Origin: JAJDOJ01 sp034722015
GTDB lineage: Bacteria > Pseudomonadota > Gammaproteobacteria > JAJDOJ01
Reading direction: 5' to 3'
Assembly (NCBI GenBank): GCA_034722015.1
Contig: JAYENI010000222.1
Location: 1 to 6,273 of the forward strand
Length of the DNA stretch: 6,273 nt
Of the stretch, positions 1 through 5,786 are shown one piece after another; position 1 is the stretch's first letter; each line of letters opens with the position of its first letter. A program made the position numbers and the translations under genes. The notes beneath the pieces were generated by a model. The model did not search any database. It was not told where the DNA came from and saw only the letters and a program-made list of their open reading frames with translations.

Positions 1-723
1 GGGGATCTCGCGCAGGTCCCGCCACTGCTGCGCACCGCGCTCGTCTCCCTCGGTCTCTGCGGCGAGTAGCGTATCGCGGAATGCGGAAAAACCCAGGATA
101 TGCTTGGACATCAACCCGGCGACGGGGGAATTCAGGCGCGGGTCGGCGAGGCGCTTGATCTGGTAGGTGTAGTCCGCCGCGGTGAGCTCCCTGGTGCCGG
201 AATGCGGAAATCCGTCGAGGGTACGAATCCCCTCAAGGTCCTGTCCGGACAACTCGTGATACCTCGCACGACCAGACTCGTCCAGTGCAAACGCCGGATG
301 TGGCTGAAAGTGGATACCCGGGCGGATATGAACGATGTAGTCCGTCGACACGACCAACTCGGGTGGCGCATCGTCTCCAAGGAGATTGCCGGCACTGTCT
401 CTGGCCCGGACTTCGGGCAATGTCGTGGCAGTCAGTGGCGTTAGCGTATAGGGTCGCTTGAGATAGTGATACTGCAGCGGCGGCTCGTAAATCTGCGCAA
501 TGAAGCGATATTCGTTGGCGCTGTACGAGCGCGCAGGATCCAGATGCTTGGGACGTTCGTTGAAGGATGCATACGAGACGTTGGCTCCATCGTCCGCCCC
601 GGGATACGGATCGTTCCACGGTTTGCCGGGGTCACTGCAGCCTGAGAGAAAGAAAATCGCAACAAACCCCGGTGACGGCAGCCCAAACAACAGGTTCCGT
701 CGGCGAGCGATCCCGAAGGTCAT
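1..723 (-). CDS. ABC transporter substrate-binding lipoprotein, family 5 (peptide type), N-terminal part
   Basis: The product is a periplasmic solute-binding protein of a peptide/nickel-type (SBP family 5) ABC importer; only 241 residues lie in the window and the C-terminus runs off the left edge. The N-terminus is a lipoprotein signal: Arg 7-9, a hydrophobic stretch at about 11-27 and the lipobox LSGC at 26-29, so Cys29 would be acylated; Ser at +2 would predict outer-membrane sorting under the E. coli Lol rule. Family-like sequence follows: HLDPARSYSANEY (60-72), the IYEPPLQY block (78-85) and ELTAADYTYQIKRLADP (179-195), which corresponds to the TAxDvxxslkR region of this family. The ATG at 723 is chosen because it places the signal peptide correctly; only a weak GGG-rich ribosome site precedes it. 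The gene is divergent from fabI. Permease and ATPase genes may follow beyond the window. Exact substrate (peptide, microcin-like or other) cannot be told. Family assignment is firm, substrate is inference. Confidence 0.88.
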   Translation of the reverse strand, partial: MTFGIARRRNLLFGLPSPGFVAIFFLSGCSDPGKPWNDPYPGADDGANVSYASFNERPKHLDPARSYSANEYRFIAQIYEPPLQYHYLKRPYTLTPLTATTLPEVRARDSAGNLLGDDAPPELVVSTDYIVHIRPGIHFQPHPAFALDESGRARYHELSGQDLEGIRTLDGFPHSGTRELTAADYTYQIKRLADPRLNSPVAGLMSKHILGFSAFRDTLLAAETEGDERGAQQWRDLREIP

Positions 724-865
724 TTTTCGACCCTGCCCGGCACCGTATTCAACGTGCCATGAATCCCGGAAGTTGTCTTGCCCGGCCTTCCCGCCTGATC
801 GAAGTGCATTGCGGCGATGACGACAGAAAAACACACCCCGAAAACCGGGAGGCTCGTCTTCCAAA

Positions 866-894
866 TTGAATCTTCAACACGTGCGGCATAGTAT
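866..894 (+). promoter_or_regulatory. Candidate sigma70 promoter of fabI
   Basis: A TTGAAT -35 box (866-871; four of six consensus bases) and a TAGTAT -10 box (889-894; four of six) are separated by exactly 17 bp. Transcription would begin near 901 and leave a leader of about 130 nt before the fabI ATG. The -35 box is part of the 12-bp inverted repeat TTGAATCTTCAA (866-877), a possible operator. No matching regulator is recognised. This is a pattern match by eye only. Confidence 0.5.
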
Positions 895-951
895 TGTCTG
901 CGTGGAGGCCGTCGCGATCTCGCCCGCATCACGGCGAATCCCGGGCACGCC

Positions 952-978
952 ATGGGAACCGTCCCCACGGTTTCCCGT
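952..978 (+). promoter_or_regulatory. Stem-loop in the fabI leader
   Basis: Bases 952-962 pair with 967-978 to give an 11-bp stem (one G-U pair, one bulged T at 971) around a CCCC loop at 963-966. No T-run follows, so it is not an intrinsic terminator. It would lie in the 5' untranslated leader of fabI, ending about 55 nt before the start codon. A role in mRNA stability or control is inference. Confidence 0.45.
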
Positions 979-1033
979 TGCCCTCGTTTCGGTAGCGGAA
1001 GCAGAAAACCATCTCATATCCGGAGACCCAAGT

Positions 1034-1816
1034 ATGAGCCTTCTGGAAGGAAAACGCGCCCTGATCGTGGGTGTGGCAAGCAATCGTTCGATCGCCTGGG
1101 GAATCTCCCAGGCCATGCGTCGGGAAGGTGCGGAGCTGGCCTTTACCTACCAGAACGAACGATTACGATCCCGAGTGGAAAAACTCGCCGGGGAATGCGA
1201 CTCGGATATCGTCGTGCCGTGCGACGTCGAGGACGACGAACAGATCGAGGGAGTGTTCGAACATCTGGACGACTACTGGGACCACGTTGACATCATCGTG
1301 CATTCCGTCGCCTTCGCTCCAAAGGAGGAACTCGAGGGCGATTTTCTGGACAACGTGACCCGGGACGGTTTTCGACAGGCGCACGATATCAGTAGTTACA
1401 GCTTTTCCGCGCTGGCCAAGGCCGGCAGGCAGATGATGCAGGGCAGAAACGGGGCCTTGTTGACCCTGAGCTATCTCGGGGCCGAACGGGCCATGCCCAA
1501 CTACAACGTAATGGGCCTGGCCAAAGCCAGCCTCGAAGCCAACGTCCGTTATCTCTCCTACACGCTCGGTCCCGACGGTACCCGGGTCAACGCGGTATCC
1601 GCGGGCCCGATCCGCACGTTGGCGGCGGCTGGCATCGGAAATTTTCGCAAGATGCTGGACCACGTGGAGCAGAACGCCCCGCTACGGCGCAACGTCACGA
1701 TCGAAGATGTCGGCAATGCCGCGGCATTCCTGTGCTCGGACTACGCGGCGGGAATTACCGGCGAGATTACCTATGTCGATGCCGGATACAACATCGTGGG
1801 AATGGCCGGTTACTAG
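1034..1816 (+). CDS. fabI: Enoyl-[acyl-carrier-protein] reductase (NADH), FabI
   Basis: FabI reduces trans-2-enoyl-ACP to acyl-ACP, the last step of each round of type II fatty-acid elongation, in the cytosol; it is the target of triclosan. The 260-residue product matches the usual length (E. coli 262). The nucleotide-binding start IVGVASNRSIAWGI (11-24) is the SDR-type G...SxA pattern, and the catalytic YX6K is Tyr157-Lys164, with the second active-site tyrosine at Tyr147 (E. coli Tyr156, Lys163, Tyr146). The GPIRTLAAAGI substrate-loop segment is at 191-201 and Phe204 matches E. coli Phe203. Residue 93 is Ala where E. coli has Gly; Ala also occurs there in other FabIs (such as S. aureus), so it is not evidence of resistance. 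The frame stays open upstream to 866, but the ATG at 1034 fits the family N-terminus and has GGAGA at 1022-1026. It stands alone, divergent from the binding-protein gene and convergent with the symporter gene. Confidence 0.97.
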   Translation: MSLLEGKRALIVGVASNRSIAWGISQAMRREGAELAFTYQNERLRSRVEKLAGECDSDIVVPCDVEDDEQIEGVFEHLDDYWDHVDIIVHSVAFAPKEELEGDFLDNVTRDGFRQAHDISSYSFSALAKAGRQMMQGRNGALLTLSYLGAERAMPNYNVMGLAKASLEANVRYLSYTLGPDGTRVNAVSAGPIRTLAAAGIGNFRKMLDHVEQNAPLRRNVTIEDVGNAAAFLCSDYAAGITGEITYVDAGYNIVGMAGY

Positions 1817-1826
1817 GAGCCTGTCG

Positions 1827-1857
1827 ACCGTTTGCCAATCCATTGGCTGCGGTTTTC
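1827..1857 (+). terminator. Probable intrinsic terminator of fabI
   Basis: Starting 10 nt after the stop codon, GCCAA (1834-1838) pairs with TTGGC (1843-1847) around a TCCA loop, and an outer ACCG (1827-1830) pairs with CGGT (1850-1853) across a small internal loop (TTT against TG). TTTTC follows at 1853-1857. The stem is interrupted and the T-run short, so its efficiency is uncertain. The minus strand has no T-run at the other side, so it would work for fabI only. Confidence 0.5.
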
Positions 1858-1870
1858 GGCGGTGTGGGCC

Positions 1871-1898
1871 GGATCAGTATCCAATCGGCAGGATCAGT
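1871..1898 (+). repeat. Direct repeat GGATCAGT, two copies
   Basis: GGATCAGT occurs at 1871-1878 and again at 1891-1898, 20 bp apart (about two helical turns), immediately left of the long palindrome. The overlapping 8-mer GATCAGTG occurs at 1892-1899 and again at 2074-2081, just right of the palindrome. The copies could be remnants of target duplication, a binding-site pair, or chance. Confidence 0.5.
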
Positions 1899-2065
1899 GT
1901 TTAGGCGATTTCTGGAAAATCACATACCAGCCTGCTTGTCTTTTCGTCCGTCTTCGGCGTTGCGGCAACAGTTGCATAGAACGACTATGCGCCCGTTACC
2001 GTGTCTTGAAGACGAACGATAATCCTGCGCATTCTGGTATGCCATTTTCCGGCAATCGCCTTAAC
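1899..2065. repeat. Long imperfect palindrome (about 80-nt arms, 5-nt loop) between convergent genes
   Basis: The left arm 1899-1979 is the imperfect reverse complement of the right arm 1985-2065, leaving the loop AACGA (1980-1984). Checked base by base, about 56 of 81 left-arm bases form Watson-Crick pairs and about six more form G-U pairs. The longest blocks are 1903-1910 with 2054-2061, 1914-1920 with 2044-2050, 1923-1930 with 2034-2041, 1949-1955 with 2008-2014, and 1974-1979 with 1985-1990 at the apex. The weakest zones are 1936-1941 and 1956-1962. No T-run flanks it, so it is not a standard terminator. It starts 18 nt beyond the symporter stop codon on that gene's strand. A palindromic mobile element (MITE- or ERIC-like) that has decayed is one explanation; a structured 3' untranslated RNA is another. 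Confidence 0.8.
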
Positions 2066-2082
2066 CGTCGCGAGATCAGTGA

Positions 2083-3351
2083 TCAGGCCCTGAGAATGTC
2101 TTTTTCTCCCTCGCTTCGGCCAATCACCACGGCGCCGCAGGAGTCGCTGAACACGTTGACGGACGTCCTGCTCATGTCGAGCAGGCGGTCCACCGCGAGT
2201 ATCATCCCGATCGCCTCGGCGGGCAGCCCGACGGAACCCAGGATGATGGTGATCGCGACCAGGCTCGCTGCGGGAATCCCGGCCACGCCGATGGACGTCA
2301 GCAAGGCCAGCAGTACGATGCTGAACTGCTGGGCGAAACCAAGTTCGACACCGTACGCCTGAGCAATAAACAATGCGGCGACGCACTCGTACAGCGCCGT
2401 CCCGTCCATATTGACCGTTGCACCAAGCGGAAGGACGAATCCCGTCACCCGACTCGAGACCCCCGCACGTTCGTGCACACACTCCATGGTGATCGGCAAT
2501 GTCGCCGATGAGGATGCCGTGGAGAACGCCGTCAGCAGGGCGGGCAACATGGCACGAAAGTGACGGACCGGACTGACACCCGCGATCAGGCGGAGAATCA
2601 GCGGCATGGTGATGAACAGGTGAATCGAAAGCGCCGCCGCTGTGGTAAAGAAAAACACGGCAAGGGGCCTGAATGCGTCGATGCCCGACGTCGCAACGAC
2701 CTTGGTTACCAGGGCGAATACCCCGAGCGGTGCGAATTTCATGACCAGGTCGGTCACGTGCATCATGACGTGATAAACACCGTGCCAGAACGTCTTCAGG
2801 ACATTACCCAGGTCCGGCTCGATCCGCGTCATGAAAAAACCGAAAAGCAGACTGAAGGTAATGAGCCCGAGCATCTGGCCTTCCGCGGCTGCCTGGACGA
2901 TATTGGGCGGCACCATACGCAGGAATACCGCGATGACGTCGGCACCGCTCCGGCCCTCGATCTTGCCGGTTACCTCTGCCGTATCGGCACTCAGGCCCAG
3001 CATGGCCCGTGCAGGCTCACCATCGATCAGGCCCGGCTGCATGAGGTTGACCATCACGAGTCCGGTCACGATGGCAAGGGTAGAAGTCACCAGATAGTAG
3101 AGCAGTGTCTTTCCACCCAACCGGCCAAGGGCACCCTGCGAACCGATACCCGATATCCCGTAGATAATCGAAGACATTACCAGCGGGACAATGAGCATCT
3201 TCAGGGCGTTGAGAAACAGCGTCCCTGCAAAGTCAAAGACCGGCAGTACGTCGACCCCGAATAGTGATCCGTCTGAACCGATCGCGAGGCCCACGATCAC
3301 CGCGGCGACCAGCGCAATCAGGATCTGCCAGTGAAGCTTGATCTTCAGCAC
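2083..3351 (-). CDS. Dicarboxylate/amino acid:cation symporter (DAACS family), probably glutamate/aspartate
   Basis: This is a 422-residue inner-membrane secondary transporter of the GltP/GltPh family, importing an acidic amino acid or dicarboxylate with Na+ or H+. Family landmarks appear in order: first membrane segment at about 8-26; the HP1 serine motif STASSSATLP (277-286); NMDGT in TM7 (314-318); the HP2 segment SIGVAGIPAASL (353-364); and TM8 DRLLDMSRTSVNVFSD (388-403). Asp388, Asp392, Arg395, Thr396, Asn399 and Asp403 match GltPh Asp390, Asp394, Arg397, Thr398, Asn401 and Asp405, the substrate and Na+ residues; Arg at the 397 position favours an acidic amino acid. Against GltPh, Arg276 is replaced by Ala279, discussed as a finding. 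The start is GTG, chosen because the family-like amphipathic N-terminus KIKLHWQI begins there; the upstream ribosome site (GATGGAT) is weak. It stands between ppiD and fabI; no partner gene or clear terminator is visible. Substrate and coupling ion are inference. Confidence 0.93.
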   Translation of the reverse strand: MLKIKLHWQILIALVAAVIVGLAIGSDGSLFGVDVLPVFDFAGTLFLNALKMLIVPLVMSSIIYGISGIGSQGALGRLGGKTLLYYLVTSTLAIVTGLVMVNLMQPGLIDGEPARAMLGLSADTAEVTGKIEGRSGADVIAVFLRMVPPNIVQAAAEGQMLGLITFSLLFGFFMTRIEPDLGNVLKTFWHGVYHVMMHVTDLVMKFAPLGVFALVTKVVATSGIDAFRPLAVFFFTTAAALSIHLFITMPLILRLIAGVSPVRHFRAMLPALLTAFSTASSSATLPITMECVHERAGVSSRVTGFVLPLGATVNMDGTALYECVAALFIAQAYGVELGFAQQFSIVLLALLTSIGVAGIPAASLVAITIILGSVGLPAEAIGMILAVDRLLDMSRTSVNVFSDSCGAVVIGRSEGEKDILRA

Positions 3352-3387
3352 GTTATATCCATCGCGTTGATCCGGCGCCGACTACCA

Positions 3388-3403
3388 GACCATTGGGTTG
3401 GTC
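3388..3403. promoter_or_regulatory. Inverted repeat upstream of the symporter gene, possible operator
   Basis: GACCA (3388-3392) and TGGTC (3399-3403) form a perfect 5-bp inverted repeat with a 6-bp spacer, 37 bp ahead of the symporter GTG. It could be an operator half-site pair or a small leader hairpin. No regulator is recognised, and repeats of this size arise by chance. Confidence 0.3.
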
Positions 3404-3427
3404 CGCTTGTGAAACGCCTTCCTTCAA

Positions 3428-3496
3428 CCCCGAAACATCGTCAGGGTACTTGATTGACTGTCGTGTTCACGTCCGGATTGACAGGAATATTCGGGG
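3428..3496. repeat. Nested inverted and direct repeats between ppiD and the symporter gene
   Basis: CCCCGAA (3428-3434) and TTCGGGG (3490-3496) form a 7-bp inverted repeat whose right half abuts the ppiD stop codon. Inside it are two direct copies of GATTGAC (3452-3458 and 3476-3482; 24-bp period) and between them the palindrome CGTGTTCACG (3462-3471). In the minus-strand RNA an inner CTGTC/GACAG stem can also form. The block could contain the ppiD 3' end, control sites of the symporter gene, or both; there is no T-run for a standard terminator. Confidence 0.45.
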
Positions 3497-3507
3497 CTAA
3501 AGATTAT
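3478..3507 (+). promoter_or_regulatory. Candidate plus-strand promoter, antisense to the ppiD 3' end
   Basis: A perfect -35 hexamer TTGACA (3478-3483) is followed after 18 bp by GATTAT (3502-3507; four of six -10 bases). Transcription would start near 3514 and run into the 3' end of ppiD on the opposite strand, where no plus-strand gene is supported. Either an antisense RNA promoter or a chance match within the repeat block. Confidence 0.35.
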
Positions 3508-5398
3508 CGCGATAGATGCGAATTTTTGCGTCGGTCTCAAGTGCACGGATCGCTGCATCCAGTTCCCGGGAACCGTATGCCCCGACTACCGCGCTGGAAC
3601 GACCGGCGCCTCCCACTTCCTCATCGGTCGAATCCTCACGAATTCCTCGAATGACAACAACGGCATATGCGCCGTCGGGCATCTCTACGCCGTCCACGGT
3701 CGGAGCGCCTTCCGCCGGTGCCTGTAGTCTGAACGCGCTGGACCGAATGCGCGTATCGACCTTGGGATCGTCGCGGCGGATGAGGGCAGGCACCTCGAAC
3801 CGGGCGCCATTGGACGCCGCAACCGATTCGGGGTCTCCACCGCCGCGAATCTCGAGCATCGCCGCATTTCCGCGTTGCTTAGCCAACTTCTTCGACTCCT
3901 CATGCGCAATCGTGGCGACGATATCTTCCCGAACGTCTTCGAGTGGCCTGACTCTCGATTCTTCTCGCACCGCCACCCTCAGGACCAGTACGGTGCCGTC
4001 AGGCAGTTCCAGAAGGTCACTGTTACGTGATTGTCCGTAAACCTCTTCGCTGAACGCAGCCTCCCTGACCGCCGGTTCGGCACCGATACCTTCGCCCCCG
4101 GTACGGGTAATCCAGCCTGATTTCCGTGTCGGCAACCCGAGTGATTCCACCACGGGATCGAGGCTGTCCGGCTGCTCATAGGCCAGCGTCAGCATCTGCT
4201 CGGTCATTTCGACGAACCTCCGTTCTGCCTCCCGCTGGCGGTAGTCCTGTTCGACCTGCCCGCGTACCATCTCATAGGGCTTCTGTTCTGACGCCTTGAT
4301 CTCCGCCAACTGAATAATTTCAAATCCGCCATCGACCTGAACGGGTTGACTGATCTCATCGAGGTCGAGGTCAAACAGCGCCTTGTCGAACTCAGGGTTC
4401 ATGTCCCCCCGAACCAGAAATCCCAGATCGCCCCCCGTCGCCGAGGTGAGGTCGTCATCCGAAAAATCACCGGCCAGCTGCTCAAAGCCCTCTCCGGCCA
4501 CGAGGCGATCACGTATTTCAGCGGCCCGGGTTCCGGCCGCCTCTTCTCCCCCTTCACTGCCCTTGCCCTCGGCCTTGATCAGGATATGGCGCGCCCGGCG
4601 TTCCTCAGGTGACACATACCGGTCGATCTGATCTTCATAGAGGGCTCGCAGGGTGTCCTCATCGACCCCGACCTGCGCCTGGAGTTCGCCTTCGCTGACC
4701 TGAACGTATTCCAGCTGCACCCGCTCCGGCGTCTTGTACAGCCCTGCATTTTCGGTGTAGTACCCCCCGATCTGCTCCTCGGTTACCTGAGAGGCGGCTG
4801 ATCCCGGATCCGCCTCGAACAAAAGATAAGCCAGATCACGCTCCTGGTTCGTCAATCGTTGGTAGTCCGCGGCTTCCTGCCGAGACATGAAGGCGGTATC
4901 GCGAATTCCGTCCTCGAACTCGCTTATGCGAATTTGCTGCCGGAGACCGGCCTCGAATTCCGCCTTGGATCGTCTCTGGGCCTGCAGGAGCTGGTCGTAT
5001 CGTGCCGGATCGAAGGTGCCGTCGACCTGAAACGCAGGAATCGAGCGAATTCTTCCGGCCAGCACCTCGTCACTCACCCGATATCCCGCTCGCTCCACCT
5101 CCTCGCGCACCAGTTCCCTTCTTACCAGGTCGCCGATCACGGCGTCCTTGATCACTTTGTCGCTGAACTGTGGCGGCAGGCGGTTGCCGAACATCGAACG
5201 AAGGCTGCGCTGACGCTGCTGAAACTCGGTCGAAAACGCTCGCATCGGAATCTCGTTGCCGTTGACTTCAGCAGCAACCAGTTCCTGTCCGCCACCGAAG
5301 TACTCATTGATACCCCACAGGGCGAACGGAATGCTGATAAGGATAATGATGACATAAGCGACTATGCCGCTTGCGCGATCTCGTATGGATTGCAACAT
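3497..5398 (-). CDS. ppiD: Periplasmic folding chaperone PpiD (SurA/parvulin-type, membrane-anchored)
   Basis: PpiD is an inner-membrane-anchored chaperone that meets proteins leaving the SecYEG translocon and assists envelope protein folding. The 633-residue product is close to E. coli PpiD (623). Residues 1-11 are a short cytoplasmic tail, about 12-30 a single membrane anchor, then a SurA-like N-terminal helical region (roughly 40-200) including the NGNEIPMRAFSTEFQQRQRSL segment, a parvulin domain at about 265-368 with RARHILIK (268-275) and GGDLGFLVRGDMNPEFDKALF (from 322), and a C-terminal chaperone region to 633. The first parvulin histidine is kept (His271), but the position of the second, in the usual GxHIIKL motif, is Glu360 (GFEIIQL), which suggests weak or absent prolyl isomerase activity. 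The ATG fits the N-tail and anchor; there is no good Shine-Dalgarno sequence, only a possible weak promoter upstream. It follows the tRNA terminator, so it is probably transcribed on its own. Confidence 0.94.
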   Translation of the reverse strand: MLQSIRDRASGIVAYVIIILISIPFALWGINEYFGGGQELVAAEVNGNEIPMRAFSTEFQQRQRSLRSMFGNRLPPQFSDKVIKDAVIGDLVRRELVREEVERAGYRVSDEVLAGRIRSIPAFQVDGTFDPARYDQLLQAQRRSKAEFEAGLRQQIRISEFEDGIRDTAFMSRQEAADYQRLTNQERDLAYLLFEADPGSAASQVTEEQIGGYYTENAGLYKTPERVQLEYVQVSEGELQAQVGVDEDTLRALYEDQIDRYVSPEERRARHILIKAEGKGSEGGEEAAGTRAAEIRDRLVAGEGFEQLAGDFSDDDLTSATGGDLGFLVRGDMNPEFDKALFDLDLDEISQPVQVDGGFEIIQLAEIKASEQKPYEMVRGQVEQDYRQREAERRFVEMTEQMLTLAYEQPDSLDPVVESLGLPTRKSGWITRTGGEGIGAEPAVREAAFSEEVYGQSRNSDLLELPDGTVLVLRVAVREESRVRPLEDVREDIVATIAHEESKKLAKQRGNAAMLEIRGGGDPESVAASNGARFEVPALIRRDDPKVDTRIRSSAFRLQAPAEGAPTVDGVEMPDGAYAVVVIRGIREDSTDEEVGGAGRSSAVVGAYGSRELDAAIRALETDAKIRIYRDNL

Positions 5399-5479
5399 GG
5401 CGTATCAGGGATCAGTCAATGCATTGATGGAGACACCGGTATTCACGCTGCACCATCGGTTCGGTGAATCCGGGAGGGA

Positions 5480-5518
5480 TTAAGAACAAGAGAAAGGGGC
5501 ATCCGCAGACACCCCTTT
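5480..5518 (-). terminator. Intrinsic terminator of the hupB-tRNA-Val-tRNA-Asp unit
   Basis: Bases 5508-5518 pair with 5493-5503 to give an unbroken 11-bp stem (two G-U pairs), AAAGGGG against CCCCTTT on the outside, with a TGCG tetraloop on the minus strand. The minus strand continues with CTCTTGTTCTTAA (5492-5480), a T-rich tail. It begins 13 nt after the CCA end of tRNA-Asp, the expected place for the end of this transcript. Confidence 0.85.
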
Positions 5519-5530
5519 GACAGCTGGAAT

Positions 5531-5607
5531 TGGCGGAGTGGACGGGATTCGAACCCGCGACCCCCGGCGTGACAGGCCGGTATTCTAACCAGCTGAACTA
5601 CCACTCC
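5531..5607 (-). tRNA. tRNA-Asp (anticodon GTC)
   Basis: The 77-nt gene folds as a full cloverleaf. Acceptor strand GGAGTGG (5607-5601) pairs with CCACTCC (5541-5535), the discriminator is G and CCA is encoded (5533-5531). The D-arm holds GTTCAGCTGGTTAGAAT, the anticodon GTC is at 5573-5571 in loop CTGTCAC, and the T-arm is GCGGGTTCGAATCCCGT. It is very close to E. coli tRNA-Asp and decodes GAC and GAU. It is the last gene before the terminator at 5480-5518. Confidence 0.98.
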
Positions 5608-5663
5608 GAAAAAGTAGCGCAACGCGATTGTCAGGATACTCGAGAACCCTAGCGATCTACATT

Positions 5664-5689
5664 GCCTGGAATAGTGATCGTTCCCAGGC
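5664..5689 (-). other. Stem-loop in the spacer between the two tRNA genes
   Basis: GCCTGG and CCAGGC form a 6-bp stem, extended by two A-T pairs after a single bulge, around a 9-nt loop. It lies 5 nt beyond the CCA end of tRNA-Val on the transcribed strand. No T-run follows, so it is more likely part of the tRNA precursor, perhaps affecting processing, than a terminator. Confidence 0.45.
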
Positions 5690-5694
5690 GAGGC

Positions 5695-5770
5695 TGGTGG
5701 GTGCTGAGGGAGTCGAACCCCCGACATTCGCCTTGTAAGGGCGACGCTCTACCAGCTGAGCTAAGCACCC
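5695..5770 (-). tRNA. tRNA-Val (anticodon TAC)
   Basis: The 76-nt gene folds as a full cloverleaf. Acceptor GGGTGCT (5770-5764) pairs perfectly with AGCACCC (5705-5699), the discriminator is A and CCA is encoded (5697-5695). The D-arm is GCTCAGCTGGTAGAGC, the anticodon TAC is at 5737-5735 in loop CTTACAA, and the T-arm is GGGGGTTCGACTCCC. It is close to E. coli tRNA-Val(UAC). The 5' end lies only 16 nt behind the hupB stop codon. Confidence 0.98.
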
Positions 5771-5786
5771 GCTAGCAAGCGTCGGG

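Larger units (their letters stand above)
724..1033. other. Divergent intergenic region between the binding-protein gene and fabI
   Basis: No protein gene is supported in these 310 bases. They contain a candidate plus-strand sigma70 promoter (866-894) and a stable leader hairpin (952-978), both ahead of fabI. On the minus strand, towards the binding-protein gene, I see no convincing -35/-10 pair; a short CCCG/CGGG hairpin near 831-843 followed by a minus-strand T-run (about 824-830) is too weak to call. The long distance to the fabI start implies an untranslated leader of roughly 130 nt if the promoter call is right. Confidence 0.6.

Noticed and set aside
720..968. An 82-codon minus-strand frame whose stop overlaps the binding-protein start (ATGA)
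   Set aside because: The overlap looks like translational coupling, but the peptide has no recognisable features, no clear ribosome site, and covers the fabI promoter and leader.
866..1033. A 56-residue N-terminal extension of FabI
   Set aside because: The frame is open, but the residues do not resemble FabI, the ATG at 1034 has a proper ribosome site, and the shorter product has the normal family length.
1310..1312. FabI Ala93 as a triclosan-resistance change
   Set aside because: E. coli has Gly93 and G93V gives resistance, but Ala is a common natural residue there in FabI proteins of triclosan-sensitive bacteria.
1899..2065. Integron attC site or retron msd as explanation of the palindrome
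   Set aside because: The ends read GTTTAGGC...GCCTTAAC, the reverse order of attC core sites, no integrase or gene cassette is nearby, and no reverse transcriptase is in the window.
1832..2362. A plus-strand frame of 176 codons across the palindrome
   Set aside because: Half of it is antisense to the symporter gene and the rest is the palindrome and spacer; no start signal or family resemblance.
2560..3264. A 234-codon plus-strand open frame
   Set aside because: It is antisense to the symporter gene, rich in Arg, His, Asp and Gln with no domain, and its opposite strand has strong family identity.
5443..5727. A 94-codon minus-strand open frame with GGRGFESRP near its middle
   Set aside because: It is the translation of tRNA-Asp and part of tRNA-Val; that peptide is a well-known artefact of translating tRNA T-arms.
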